DNA of 64,000 bases from Clostridium ljungdahlii (GCF_001636845.1 NZ_LITT01000006.1:50896-114895); one strand, 5' to 3'; shown: positions 18,320-29,914, numbered from the stretch's first letter. The notes: generated by a model from the sequence alone, not told the origin. Translations and numbers: made by a program.

Positions 18320-20229
18320 AACATTTTATCCCAATCAGCGTATAAAATTTCTATTTCATTTTGTGTATCTGAAAGTTCCTTGTTTACAGCACTGCTTTTT
18401 TCAGGATTAGAATAAACTTCTTCTAGGCACAGTTTTTTCTGAAGTTCAAGTACGTGATCTTCCAAATTTGAAATTTCTTCTTCAATATTTTTAACTTTAG
18501 ATTTCTTCTCACGTTTAGACTTTTCAAAGTCTCTTTTCTTTTTTTTCTCATGTTGTATTTGAGTTTTAGTCTTTGAACTTTGTTCCTCTTCCATTTCAAA
18601 TCTCAAGGGATTCTTTTTCTTTTCCACATAATAGGTGTAATTACCTAAGTATTCTTTTGCACCATTCTCATTTAATTCATATATTTTATTGACGGATTTG
18701 TTTAAAAAGTATCTGTCATGGGAAATTACAAGCACGGTGCCATTGTAGTTTAATAAAGCTTCTTCTAAGGCTTCACGGGACGATATATCAAGATGGTTTG
18801 TAGGTTCATCTAAGAGTAAAAAATTAGATTTAGACAATATAAGCTTTAATAGATTTATCCTGCATTTTTCTCCACCACTTAAAGAAGATATTTTTTTAAA
18901 TACGTCATCTCCTGTAAATAAAAAGCTGGCTAGAGCATTTCTTATTTCTGTAGTGGTAAGCTTTGGAAAACTGTCCCATACTTCGTCTATAATTGTTTTT
19001 TCAATATTTAAGTCAGATTGTTCTTGGTCGTAGTAGCCTACCAATACATTTTTACCTAATTTGCAAATACCATCATCTTGTTTTAATTTGCCTAGAATTA
19101 TTTTAAAAAATGTAGTTTTGCCTCTACCATTTTCACCAATTAGAGCTGTTTTTTCTCCTTTTTTTATATCAAAATTTAAATTTTTAAACAATAGCTTTTT
19201 ATCAAAACTTTTACTCAAGTTCTCTACGTGAAGTACGTCATTTCCACTGTTTATCTGAGTTTTAAATGTTATGCCTTTAATTTTTTCATCTTTGTCAGGA
19301 GCAGCTAGTCTATCAATTTTGTCTAACATCTTTTGTCTGCTTTCTGCTGCCTTTATGCTTTTTTCCCTATTAAAAGATCTATATTTTTCAATGATTTCTT
19401 CTTGCTTTTTTATTTCTATTTGCTGCATATTATAGGCTTTTAGCTGGACTTCATAATTTTTTTGTTTTAACTCCAAAGAAGTAGTATAATTTCCGCTATA
19501 AAAATTTATATGGCCGTTTATGAGTTCCATAGTTGACTGGGTTATAGCATCTAAAAAGTATCTATCATGAGATATTATTATGATAGTACCTTTATAGGAT
19601 TTTAAATATTCTTCTAGCCATTCTATAGCTTCTAGATCCAGGTGGTTAGTAGGTTCATCTAAAAGAATGATATCAGGTTTAGATAAAAGAAGTTTACAAA
19701 GTGCAACCCTTGTTTTTTTCCCACCGCTTAGCACAGTTATAGGATCGTGAAATTCATTTTCTTGAAAACCTAGTCCACTTAAAACTCTGTTTATTTCAGC
19801 TTTGTAGGTATAGCCACCCCTGTTTGTATAAATCTCTGAACAGGTGGTATATTTATCTATCAATTTATTTCTATACTCTTCATTTTTGGCATCGTAAGGT
19901 TCGTTCATCAAGGCTTCTAATTTATTTAACTTATTTTCTAAATTAATTAGATCCTGAAACACAGTAAGCATCTCGTCATATATAGTATTTGAAGAATCCA
20001 ATGACAGATGTTGAGTTAGATATCCAACTGTTTTAGCTTTATCTATAAATAAATTTCCGCTGTCATAATTTATTTTACCTGTTAAAATATTAAATAAGGT
20101 AGATTTGCCAGCTCCATTTGGTCCAATTAATCCTACTTTTTCTCCATCATTTATGTTGAAAGTTATATTTTCAAGTATAATTTCTATTCCATAACTTTTA
20201 TGAATATTATTGCAACTTAAAACAACCAT
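18316..20229 (-). CDS. ABC-F family ATP-binding protein
   Basis: 637 residues from the ATG at 20229. A GTG three codons upstream sits inside the AAGGAAGG ribosome site, so the ATG is preferred. Two ABC domains carry Walker A GPNGAGKST and GENGRGKTT, signatures LSGGKKTR and LSGGEKCR, and Walker B IILLDEPTNHLD and FLLLDEPTNHLD. They are joined by a basic linker and followed by a charged coiled-coil tail (~550-637). No membrane domain is present. ABC-F proteins act on the ribosome in translation quality control or antibiotic protection; the subfamily cannot be fixed here. The stop codon lies in the edge of a palindromic element. Confidence 0.92.
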   Translation of the reverse strand: MVVLSCNNIHKSYGIEIILENITFNINDGEKVGLIGPNGAGKSTLFNILTGKINYDSGNLFIDKAKTVGYLTQHLSLDSSNTIYDEMLTVFQDLINLENKLNKLEALMNEPYDAKNEEYRNKLIDKYTTCSEIYTNRGGYTYKAEINRVLSGLGFQENEFHDPITVLSGGKKTRVALCKLLLSKPDIILLDEPTNHLDLEAIEWLEEYLKSYKGTIIIISHDRYFLDAITQSTMELINGHINFYSGNYTTSLELKQKNYEVQLKAYNMQQIEIKKQEEIIEKYRSFNREKSIKAAESRQKMLDKIDRLAAPDKDEKIKGITFKTQINSGNDVLHVENLSKSFDKKLLFKNLNFDIKKGEKTALIGENGRGKTTFFKIILGKLKQDDGICKLGKNVLVGYYDQEQSDLNIEKTIIDEVWDSFPKLTTTEIRNALASFLFTGDDVFKKISSLSGGEKCRINLLKLILSKSNFLLLDEPTNHLDISSREALEEALLNYNGTVLVISHDRYFLNKSVNKIYELNENGAKEYLGNYTYYVEKKKNPLRFEMEEEQSSKTKTQIQHEKKKKRDFEKSKREKKSKVKNIEEEISNLEDHVLELQKKLCLEEVYSNPEKSSAVNKELSDTQNEIEILYADWDKML

Positions 20230-20661
20230 TAGTAACACCTTCCTTAATCATTAACATTTTACTATGTATAGTAACTTTTTTGTAGTCCTATGTTATAATT
20301 ATAATTAGAAAATTATGATATGAAATAATTGTTGGTTTAAATTTATTTTAAAAAAGAAATTATAGTTAACTTTTAGACATATTTCTAAGTATTAAGAATG
20401 TATATAAATTAACAATGGCTGCTACTGATTATTATTTAAGAATGTTAATTAAGAATGTTAAAAGGTAACTAAAAAAGTGAGTACTATGTTGTATAAATCA
20501 TGTAAATAATTAATATAATTTACATATAAGTATATTGATTTATGTCTTTATGAATAAGATAATTAAATATATATCAAAGTAGTTTATTTAGATACAATAT
20601 TGGTATTCTAAAAATCAAAAAGTATTTAAGAGAAATCAAAGAATATATAAGAAGGTGTAGT
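20230..20661. other. 432-bp intergenic region without recognised elements
   Basis: Divergent spacer between the ABC-F gene and rex. It is very AT-rich. It must hold both promoters, but I see no convincing -35/-10 pair, riboswitch or clear Rex operator. Confidence 0.5.
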
Positions 20662-21294
20662 ATGGATAAAAAAAAGAATATATCAATGGCTGTTATAAAG
20701 AGATTACCAAAATACCACAGGTATTTAATGGATTTAATGAAAAATGACGTAGATAGAATATCATCTAAGGAATTAAGTGAAAAAATAGGGTTTACAGCTT
20801 CACAAATAAGGCAGGACTTAAACTGTTTCGGAGACTTTGGACAACAGGGATATGGATATAATGTAGGTGAATTATATGGGCAAATATGTAATATACTTGG
20901 CCTTACAAAAACTTATAAGACTGTTATAATAGGTGCAGGTAATATAGGTCAGGCCATAGCTAACTATACTAGATTTGAAAAAATAGGTTTTCGATTAGAA
21001 GCTATTTTTGATATAAATCCTAAACTTATAGGTATTAAAATTAGGGATATCGAGATAAGGGATATAGATTATTTAAATGAGTATTTAAAGGAAAATAGTA
21101 TAGATATAGGAGTTATATGTGTACCTAACAATAATGCCCAAAGGGTTTGTGATATTTTAGTCAAAAACAAAGTTAAAGGTATTTGGAATTTTGCTCCTGT
21201 AGATTTGGTTACCCCAGAAGATATAAAAATTGAAAATGTTCATTTAAGTGATAGTTTATTAACATTGACATGTCTTTTAAATGATATAGATTAA
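20662..21294 (+). CDS. rex: redox-sensing transcriptional repressor Rex
   Basis: 210 residues. The N-terminal winged helix (KRLPKYHRYLMDLMKNDVDRISSKELSEKIGFTASQIRQDL) covers residues ~8-50. A Rossmann domain with GAGNIGQAIANY follows from ~85. Rex senses the NADH/NAD ratio and represses fermentation and reductive metabolism genes in Firmicutes when NADH is low. It lies next to nfn and an [FeFe] hydrogenase, both plausible regulon members. I could not find a good TTGTTAA-type operator close to either, so direct control is unproven. AAGAAGGTG precedes the ATG. Confidence 0.95.
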   Translation: MDKKKNISMAVIKRLPKYHRYLMDLMKNDVDRISSKELSEKIGFTASQIRQDLNCFGDFGQQGYGYNVGELYGQICNILGLTKTYKTVIIGAGNIGQAIANYTRFEKIGFRLEAIFDINPKLIGIKIRDIEIRDIDYLNEYLKENSIDIGVICVPNNNAQRVCDILVKNKVKGIWNFAPVDLVTPEDIKIENVHLSDSLLTLTCLLNDID

Positions 21295-21420
21295 AACTTA
21301 AATGAATTATTCAAGTTAGAAAATTCATTTATTAAAAATAAATTTAAATTATAAATATTTAGTAAAAATGAACAATATTATGAATATAGTTTATATTTTT
21401 AACATATTGTAATTGTTTTC

Positions 21421-21451
21421 TTGTGCAATTTTAATAATTATATGATATAAT
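21421..21451 (+). promoter_or_regulatory. possible nfn promoter
   Basis: TTGTGC at 21421-21426 and overlapping -10 candidates TATGAT/TATAAT at 21441-21451. The spacing of 19 bp to TATAAT is long, so this is tentative. Confidence 0.35.
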
Positions 21452-21479
21452 TATATAGGTTTATATTAGGTCAAATATG

Positions 21480-21622
21480 AGTTGAGAAAGGGGCAAAAAG
21501 CCGTTTAGTCAGATGTATCTTATTGGGGGGTATTTACTGATGCTGTAGGGTGAATTTCATCCGAATTTACGCCCTCGGAGTGGAAGACCGAACGAAAGTA
21601 GCTAATTAGCAAAATCGGACAC
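21480..21622 (+). ncRNA. structured 5' leader of nfn, possible riboswitch of unrecognised class
   Basis: About 140 nt of GC-richer sequence between an AT-rich promoter region and nfn. It contains several helices in a row: GGC-AAAAA-GCC; GTCAG with CTGAT; AGGG with CCCT enclosing GGTGAA/TTCATCC; and TCGG with CCGA. It also has the purine-rich loops GGAAGA and AACGAAAG. The composition and nesting are typical of an aptamer. I could not match it with confidence to a class I know. Confidence 0.5.
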
Positions 21623-21683
21623 TATGAAAGGGGAAATAGTCATAGATCTTATGATTTATGTACTAAAAAAATGGCATAAAAGT

Positions 21684-23957
21684 ATGTACAAGATTGTTAA
21701 CAAAAAAGAGTTATCACCAAACATATTCTTAATGGACATTGAAGCACCAAGAGTTGCAAAATCCTGTTTGCCAGGACAATTTATTATAGTCAAAATGGAT
21801 GATAAAGGTGAAAGAGTACCTCTTACTATCTGTGATTATGATGCAGAAAAAGGAACAGTTACTATAGTATTTCAGACATTAGGAGCTTCAACTAAAAAAA
21901 TGGCTAGATATGAAGTTGGAGAGTATTTTGAAGATTTTGTTGGGCCACTTGGACATTGCTCAGAACTTGTAGAAGAAGATGTTGAAGAACTTAAAAAGAA
22001 AAACATAATATTTGTAGCAGGCGGTGTAGGTACTGCACCAGTTTATCCACAGGTAAAGTGGCTTCATGAACATGGGGTAGCTGCAGATGTTATAGTTGGA
22101 TGTAAATCAAAAGATTATTTGTTATTTGAAGATGAATTAAAACCGATTTGTGGAAATTTATATATAGCAACTGATGATGGAAGTTATGGATATAAGGGCT
22201 TTGTTACAGATCTTTTAAAAGAGCTTATTGACAAAAAAGATAAAGAATACGATTATGTAGTTGCCATAGGACCTATGATAATGATGAAGTTTATAACTCA
22301 AGTTACGAAACAATATGGGATTAAAACAATAGTAAGTTTAAACACTATAATGGTAGATGGAACTGGAATGTGCGGAGCTTGTAGGGTTACTGTAGGGGGA
22401 GAATTAAAATTTGCCTGTGTAGATGGACCTGAATTTGATGGCCATCTTGTAAATTTTGATGAAGCTATGAGAAGGCAGGCTATGTATAAGACTGAAGAAG
22501 GAAAGAAACTACTGAAAGAAGAAGAAGGGGACACTGGAAGTAGGGAAGGAGAAAAGTGTAGAGCAGAAGAAAAATTTGAAAGAATGAAAAGAGTACCTAT
22601 AAAGGAACAGGACCCTAAAGTTAGGGCTACCAATTTTGATGAAGTTTGCTTGGGATACACTGAAGAAGAAGCTGTAAAAGAAGCTTCAAGATGTTTGAAT
22701 TGTAAAAAGCCTATGTGTGTTACTGATTGCCCTGTTACAATATCTATACCTAAGTTTGTTGAACAGGTAAAAAATGGCAATTTTGAAGAAGCTGCTAAAA
22801 TAATAGCAGAATCAAGTGCACTTCCTGCTGTATGTGGAAGAGTATGTCCTCAGGAAACTCAGTGTGAAGGCAAATGTGTACTTGGCAAAAAAGGTGATGC
22901 TGTTGCGATAGGTAAACTGGAAAGGTTTGTAGCAGATTGGTCAAGAAAGAATAATATCGACCTATCTAATACTTTACCTAAGAATGGCAAAAAAGTAGCT
23001 GTTGTAGGAAGTGGTCCTTCCGGACTTACTTGTGCAGGAGATTTAGCAAAGCTTGGATATGATGTTACTATATTTGAAGCACTTCATGAAGCAGGTGGAG
23101 TACTTGTATATGGTATTCCAGAATTCAGACTTCCAAAGGATACTGTAGTAAAACATGAAGTTGAAAATGTAAAGAAATTAGGAGTAAAAATAGAGACAAA
23201 TGTAATAATTGGAAGAACTGTTACTATAGATGAACTTGTAGAAAAAGAAAAATTTGATGCTGTATTTATAGGCTCAGGAGCAGGACTACCAAGATTTATG
23301 GGAATACCTGGAGAAAACTTAAATGGAGTATTCTCTGCAAATGAATTTTTAACAAGAAATAATTTAATGAAAGCATTTAAAAAAGACTATGCAACTCCTA
23401 TAAAAGTTGGCAAAAAAGTAGCTGTAGTAGGAGGCGGAAACGTAGCTATGGACTCTGCAAGGACAGCTCTAAGACTTGGAGCAGAAGTATACATAGTATA
23501 CAGAAGATCCGAAGCAGAACTTCCAGCAAGAGCAGAGGAAGTACATCATGCAAAAGAGGAAGGAATTAAATTCAATCTTTTAACTAATCCTGTAGAAATA
23601 TTAGGAGACGAAAAAGGTTGGGTTAACGGAATACGCTGTGTTAAGATGGAACTTGGAGAACCAGACCAATCAGGACGAAGAAAACCAGTTAAAGTAGAAG
23701 GTTCAGAATTTGATTTAGATGTAGATACTGTAATTATGGCTCTTGGTACTTCACCAAATCCACTTATATCATCTACAACAAAGGGACTTGAAATGAATAA
23801 GCGTAAATGCTTAATAGCAGAAGAGGAGACTGGACTCACAACAAGAGAAGGAATATATGCAGGTGGAGATGCAGTAACAGGTGCTGCTACTGTAATACTT
23901 GCAATGGGTGCAGGCAAAAAAGCTGCTAAGGCTATAGATGAATATCTGAAAAAATAA
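21684..23957 (+). CDS. nfnAB: NfnAB-type NADH-dependent reduced ferredoxin:NADP+ oxidoreductase (fused subunits)
   Basis: A single chain fusing both Nfn subunits. Residues ~1-280 are NfnA-like: an FAD/NAD domain with FVAGGVGTAPVYPQ and a [2Fe-2S] site CGACRVTVGGELKFAC. After a charged linker, the NfnB part has ferredoxin-type cysteine clusters (CLNCKKPMCVTDCPV, CGRVCPQETQCEGKC), an FAD fingerprint VAVVGSGPSGLTCAG and an NADPH fingerprint VAVVGGGNVAMDSA. The enzyme bifurcates electrons, coupling NADPH formation to reduced ferredoxin and NADH. The start is uncertain: ATGs also exist at 21624 and 21651, and none has a good ribosome site. 21684 matches the family N-terminus (MYKIVNKKEL). Fused nfn is known in C. 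autoethanogenum-type acetogens. Confidence 0.92.
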   Translation: MYKIVNKKELSPNIFLMDIEAPRVAKSCLPGQFIIVKMDDKGERVPLTICDYDAEKGTVTIVFQTLGASTKKMARYEVGEYFEDFVGPLGHCSELVEEDVEELKKKNIIFVAGGVGTAPVYPQVKWLHEHGVAADVIVGCKSKDYLLFEDELKPICGNLYIATDDGSYGYKGFVTDLLKELIDKKDKEYDYVVAIGPMIMMKFITQVTKQYGIKTIVSLNTIMVDGTGMCGACRVTVGGELKFACVDGPEFDGHLVNFDEAMRRQAMYKTEEGKKLLKEEEGDTGSREGEKCRAEEKFERMKRVPIKEQDPKVRATNFDEVCLGYTEEEAVKEASRCLNCKKPMCVTDCPVTISIPKFVEQVKNGNFEEAAKIIAESSALPAVCGRVCPQETQCEGKCVLGKKGDAVAIGKLERFVADWSRKNNIDLSNTLPKNGKKVAVVGSGPSGLTCAGDLAKLGYDVTIFEALHEAGGVLVYGIPEFRLPKDTVVKHEVENVKKLGVKIETNVIIGRTVTIDELVEKEKFDAVFIGSGAGLPRFMGIPGENLNGVFSANEFLTRNNLMKAFKKDYATPIKVGKKVAVVGGGNVAMDSARTALRLGAEVYIVYRRSEAELPARAEEVHHAKEEGIKFNLLTNPVEILGDEKGWVNGIRCVKMELGEPDQSGRRKPVKVEGSEFDLDVDTVIMALGTSPNPLISSTTKGLEMNKRKCLIAEEETGLTTREGIYAGGDAVTGAATVILAMGAGKKAAKAIDEYLKK

Positions 23958-23973
23958 TTATACATTAAATAAA

Positions 23974-24006
23974 GAAGCTGTACCAGATTTCTGGTATAGC
24001 TTTTTT
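23974..24006 (+). terminator. terminator of nfnAB
   Basis: AGCTGTACCAG / CTGGTATAGCT stem (one G-T pair), 4-nt loop, then TTTTTT, starting 17 bp after the stop. Confidence 0.88.
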
Positions 24007-24100
24007 AATATTCATTGAAAATTATCTTAATAAAATGGTATACTATCAGAAATAAGCATACGATTTTGATGAAAATTTTATGGAGAAAAGGAAGTATAAT

Positions 24101-25009
24101 ATGGATTTTAATTATGTAGAGGATTTTGAAAATGGGATTATAATAAAAAATGTTCGAAATTTTGAATTAGCCCATATATTTGAATGCGGGCAGTGTTTTA
24201 GATGGCATAGAGAAGAAAATGGCAACTATATAGGTGTAAGTTTTGGAAAAGTAATAGAGGTAGAAAAAAGGGGAGAGGATGTGATTTTATATAACACATC
24301 TCAGCAGGACTTTAAGGAAATTTGGGCAGATTATTTTGATTTGTATAGAGACTACAATGAAATAAAAAATATACTTAGTAAAGATCCTGTTTTAAAGAAG
24401 GCTATAGGATTTGGAGAAGGAATCAGATTATTAAAGCAGGATCCCTTTGAACTGGTAGTTTCTTTTATAATATCTGCTAATAATAGAATTCCAATGATAC
24501 AGAGGGCTATAAAAAATATAAGTAAAAAATGGGGAGAGCCTTTAGAATATAAAAACAAGGTTTATTACAGCTTCCCTAAAATAGATAAATTAAAAGAAGC
24601 CACTTTAGAGGAACTTGCTTCTTGTGGAACTGGTTTTAGAAATAAATATATTAAAGATACTGTATCAAAGATTTATTATAATGGAACTAAAACTAAAGAA
24701 AATTACGATGAAAAATATGATATTAATTGGATTAAAAATCAAGAGGATGAGGTATGCCATAAAGAACTTCAAAAATTTATGGGTATAGGCCCTAAAGTAT
24801 CAGATTGTATTATGCTTTTCTCTATGCAGAAATACTCTGCATTCCCTGTAGATGTATGGGTTAAGAGAGCTATGAACTATTTTTATCTGGCACCAGATGT
24901 ATCACTAAAAAAGATAAGGGATTTTGGAATAAGCAAATTTGGTAAGTTGTCAGGATTTGCACAGCAGTATTTATTTTATTATGTTAGGGAAAATAACATA
25001 AGGTTGTAG
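24101..25009 (+). CDS. 8-oxoguanine DNA glycosylase (OGG1 family)
   Basis: 302 residues from the ATG at 24101, which has AAAAGGAAG at good spacing; an upstream in-frame ATG (24080) has none. The N-terminal OGG domain carries ECGQCFRWHRE. A helix-hairpin-helix GPD domain follows with FMGIGPKVSDCIMLF, where the Lys matches the catalytic lysine of OGG1, and PVDVWVKR, holding the conserved Asp. It removes oxidised guanine and nicks the DNA strand. Placed among redox genes in an anaerobe, it plausibly serves oxygen damage repair. Confidence 0.9.
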   Translation: MDFNYVEDFENGIIIKNVRNFELAHIFECGQCFRWHREENGNYIGVSFGKVIEVEKRGEDVILYNTSQQDFKEIWADYFDLYRDYNEIKNILSKDPVLKKAIGFGEGIRLLKQDPFELVVSFIISANNRIPMIQRAIKNISKKWGEPLEYKNKVYYSFPKIDKLKEATLEELASCGTGFRNKYIKDTVSKIYYNGTKTKENYDEKYDINWIKNQEDEVCHKELQKFMGIGPKVSDCIMLFSMQKYSAFPVDVWVKRAMNYFYLAPDVSLKKIRDFGISKFGKLSGFAQQYLFYYVRENNIRL

Positions 25010-25167
25010 AATAGCTATATAAATGCTAAAGATTCAGTGAAAAATTATTACTCTTTGCCTGTATCGTTTTTTAAATGTAATCTGTTTAAATTTATTTGTT
25101 AAATGAATATTGAAAAACCATTGATATATAAGAACAAATTGCATGATAAAATGTGTTACACCTACTG

Positions 25168-25210
25168 TTACATTTTATATTTAAAACTGTTATAATAAAA
25201 TAAACAGTTT
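25168..25210 (+). promoter_or_regulatory. hydrogenase promoter with overlapping inverted repeat
   Basis: TTACAT (25168-25173), 17-bp spacer, TATAAT (25191-25196). An inverted repeat AAACTGTT (25184-25191) / AACAGTTT (25203-25210) straddles the -10 box, as an operator would. A second hairpin, TAAAATGT/ACATTTTA, overlaps the -35. Confidence 0.5.
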
Positions 25211-25238
25211 ATAAAGTGTATCAGGAGGAAAACATAAG

Positions 25239-26726
25239 ATGAAAGATTTTGAAACACCCTTAAAAAAACTAAAGTATTTGGTGCTAAAGGAGGTTTCTTC
25301 TTTAGCAAGGGAAAATAAATTAACTGAAAAAGAGTTGAAAAAAATACCCTATAAAATAATTTTCGGTGATAAAGAAGAGTATAGATGCTGTGTGTATAAA
25401 GAAAGGGCTGTTGTATATGAAAGGGCTCTTTTGGCTTCAGGATTTGTTCCAACATATAATACTACATTGGATCTAAAGAAAATTGTAGATAGAGAACATA
25501 TAATGTATGTTCTTTCAGCTGCCTGTGATAAATGTCCTATATATAAATATCATGTGACAGAGGCTTGCAGGGGATGTATCCAACATAAATGCATGGAAGT
25601 GTGTCCGGCAAAAGCAATATCCAAGGTAGATGGAAGGGCTCATATAAATCAAGATATTTGCAAAGAGTGCGGTATGTGCAAAAAAGTATGTCCTTATAAT
25701 GCCATTGCAGAAGTAATGAGGCCTTGTAAAAAGTCTTGCCCAACTGGAGCCTTGGAAATAGACTCAAAAAACAGGATGGCAATGATAGAAAAAGAAAAGT
25801 GCATTAATTGTGGTGCCTGCATGGCGGCATGTCCATTTGGAGCTGTATCAGATAGAAGCTATATTTCTGAGGTAACTAAGGCACTTATGGGTAAGAATAA
25901 AGTGTATGCAGTAGCAGCGCCTGCTATAACAGGACAGTTTGGATGCAAAGTTACAGTAGGTCAGGTAAAAGATGCATTTAAAAAAGTAGGATTTGAAGAT
26001 ATGTTGGAAGCAGCTTGTGGGGCTGATGCAGTAACTGTAAATGAAAGCAATGAATTTGTAGAAAGAATGAAAAATGGCGATAAGTATATGACAAATTCAT
26101 GCTGTCCTGGATTCATGGGTTATATTGAAAAGGAATTTCCAAGTGAAGTAGCAAAAATATCAGGCACGGTTTCACCAATGATTGCAGCAGCAAGGGCGAT
26201 TAAAAATCAGAATAAAAATGCTGTAGTAGTTTTTGTAGGACCTTGCACTGCCAAAAAGTCCGAGATAACTAAAGAATCAATAAAAGAAGCAGTAGACTAT
26301 GCTGTGACTTTTGAAGAAATAGCGGCCTTGTTTGATGCTTTTGATGTTGATCCAGAAAATTGTGAAGATATACCGGTAGATGATGCCTCCGTGTATGGAA
26401 GAGGATTTGCACAAGATGGAGGTCTTACAGCAGCTATAGAAAATTATATAGGAGAAGAGAAAATAGATATTCAATTTGATCCTGTAAAGGTAAGTGGAAA
26501 AGATGAGATAAAAAAAGCCATGACTTCGGCTAAAATTGGGAGACTTCCGGGTAATTTTATAGAGGGAATGATGTGTGAAGGTGGATGTATTGGGGGACCG
26601 GCTACTATGATTTCTTCTATGAAAGCTAGAGGACAATTGATTAAATTTAGTAAACAATCTGATAAAAAATCCGTGCTTTCTAATGAAAAACTTGAAGAAT
26701 TTAAAGATGTAGATCTTGAAAGATAA
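25239..26726 (+). CDS. [FeFe] hydrogenase, monomeric, group B-like (CpIII type)
   Basis: 495 residues. The N-terminal ~210 residues hold ferredoxin-like cysteine clusters (ACRGCIQHKCMEVCP, CKECGMCKKVCP, CINCGACMAACP). The H-cluster domain has divergent motifs: TNSCCPGF for L1, GPCTAKKSE for L2 where group A has MPC, and EGMMCEGGCIGGP for L3. These variants resemble C. pasteurianum hydrogenase III (group B). The maturases HydEFG are not in the window. It presumably exchanges electrons between ferredoxin and H2; catalytic bias is not predictable. AGGAGG precedes the ATG, and the promoter overlaps an inverted repeat. Confidence 0.9.
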   Translation: MKDFETPLKKLKYLVLKEVSSLARENKLTEKELKKIPYKIIFGDKEEYRCCVYKERAVVYERALLASGFVPTYNTTLDLKKIVDREHIMYVLSAACDKCPIYKYHVTEACRGCIQHKCMEVCPAKAISKVDGRAHINQDICKECGMCKKVCPYNAIAEVMRPCKKSCPTGALEIDSKNRMAMIEKEKCINCGACMAACPFGAVSDRSYISEVTKALMGKNKVYAVAAPAITGQFGCKVTVGQVKDAFKKVGFEDMLEAACGADAVTVNESNEFVERMKNGDKYMTNSCCPGFMGYIEKEFPSEVAKISGTVSPMIAAARAIKNQNKNAVVVFVGPCTAKKSEITKESIKEAVDYAVTFEEIAALFDAFDVDPENCEDIPVDDASVYGRGFAQDGGLTAAIENYIGEEKIDIQFDPVKVSGKDEIKKAMTSAKIGRLPGNFIEGMMCEGGCIGGPATMISSMKARGQLIKFSKQSDKKSVLSNEKLEEFKDVDLER

Positions 26727-26852
26727 AATCTATATTCATATTGTTAAGTAAAATTTAATAAATTATACAAAAAATTATGATAAGATTTAAAGTATATAAC
26801 AGAGCTAATTGAATACAATGAATACTAATTATATTAAACTAGGTGATATAGA

Positions 26853-27569
26853 TTGAAAAAATTAAAAATAATATTAAAAAAATATAAATCTTATATAGTG
26901 CTAGCAATTATATTGTTTATATTAATTGTAGCTGCATATGAATATTATAATAAATACATGTATATATTTAGAGATCCAAATAAAATAAAGGATTGGATTA
27001 TGTCCTATGGCAAATATGGAGTAGTAGTATTTCTATTTATTCAATTTTTGCAGGTAGTTGCTTTTTTTATACCTGGAGAGATTGTCCAAATTGCAGGAGG
27101 ATATATATATGGAACGTTGTTTGGAAGTATCATATCAATTTTAGGCATAACTTTTGGCAGCATGGCAGCTTATAGTATATCTAGAATTTATGGGAAGCCG
27201 CTTGTAAACAAAATAATATCTGACAAAGATTTGAAATTTTTTCATAAAATGTTGAACTTGGGCAGTATAAATTTTATAGTGTTTTTGTTATATTTAATTC
27301 CAGGAATACCTAAGGATGTTCTAGCTTATATATGTGGAATATCGAACATTAGCTTTAAACATTTTATACTTTATTCCACTTTAGGAAGGCTGCCTGGAAT
27401 AATTATTTCAGCCTATTTTGGATCAAAAATATATACTGGAAATAAAATAGTTCTTATATTAATAGGAATTACAATGACACTTTTATTTGTAATAGGGGTG
27501 TTAAAAGGAGAAAAGATATTAGTTAAGATAACAAAAAATAAAACTTCAGAAAGCGATAAACAACTTTAA
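26853..27569 (+). CDS. TVP38/TMEM64 (VTT-domain) family membrane protein
   Basis: 238 residues, TTG start with AGGTGAT upstream. The N-terminal membrane helix is at ~13-30. The VTT domain includes PGEIVQIAGGYIYGTLFGS, a second glycine-rich half-helix and GRLPGIIISAYFGSKI. Members of the DedA/TVP38 superfamily are lipid scramblases or flippases; the role in clostridia is unknown. The gene is single, with a terminator overlapping its stop codon. Confidence 0.88.
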   Translation: MKKLKIILKKYKSYIVLAIILFILIVAAYEYYNKYMYIFRDPNKIKDWIMSYGKYGVVVFLFIQFLQVVAFFIPGEIVQIAGGYIYGTLFGSIISILGITFGSMAAYSISRIYGKPLVNKIISDKDLKFFHKMLNLGSINFIVFLLYLIPGIPKDVLAYICGISNISFKHFILYSTLGRLPGIIISAYFGSKIYTGNKIVLILIGITMTLLFVIGVLKGEKILVKITKNKTSESDKQL

Positions 27570-27592
27570 TTGTATTGTTTATCGCTTTTTTA
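27550..27592 (+). terminator. terminator overlapping the end of the VTT gene
   Basis: Perfect 14-bp stem AAAGCGATAAACAA / TTGTTTATCGCTTT, then more T. The left arm lies inside the last codons of the gene. Confidence 0.9.
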
Positions 27593-27818
27593 ATAAATTT
27601 TAAATATTCTGTATACATAAGGCCTAATTGGAAAATAATAATAGGTATGGTTTTACATATAAAGAATTTGTATATAAATATATATATGAAATTAATAGTA
27701 ATAAGGCGAAATAGCTACATAATTAAAGTATAATCAATATTTTTACTGTAAAATAGGTTAATAACTGGTAAATTTAAATTTGAAAATATAAATGCTATTC
27801 ATTATTATAATAATTGTA

Positions 27819-27845
27819 TTAGCACTCATAATTAATGAGTGCTAA
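27819..27845 (+). promoter_or_regulatory. CIRCE operator (HrcA binding site)
   Basis: TTAGCACTC, nine bases, GAGTGCTAA: an exact match to the CIRCE consensus, 60 bp before groES. HrcA represses the groE operon through this element. Confidence 0.97.
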
Positions 27846-27904
27846 CAATGAAAGCTAAAAACTAATTTTAAATACATTTAAAATATTTTTAAGGAGGGGT
27901 TTAG

Positions 27905-28189
<285 letters not shown>

Positions 28190-28239
28190 TTAATTAATTG
28201 AGAAAGAAAAATAAGTATCTATATAACAGTTAGTTGTAA

Positions 28240-29886
<1,647 letters not shown>

Positions 29887-29914
29887 TTTAAAAGCAAATA
29901 TAAATGAAAAATTG

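Noticed and set aside
22298..22780. 160-codon minus-strand frame
   Set aside because: Shadow of nfnAB, whose cysteine motifs are on the other strand.
20230..26852. Rex operators upstream of nfn and the hydrogenase
   Set aside because: Partial TTGTTAA or TTAACA half-sites exist, but no full palindrome at a sensible promoter position.
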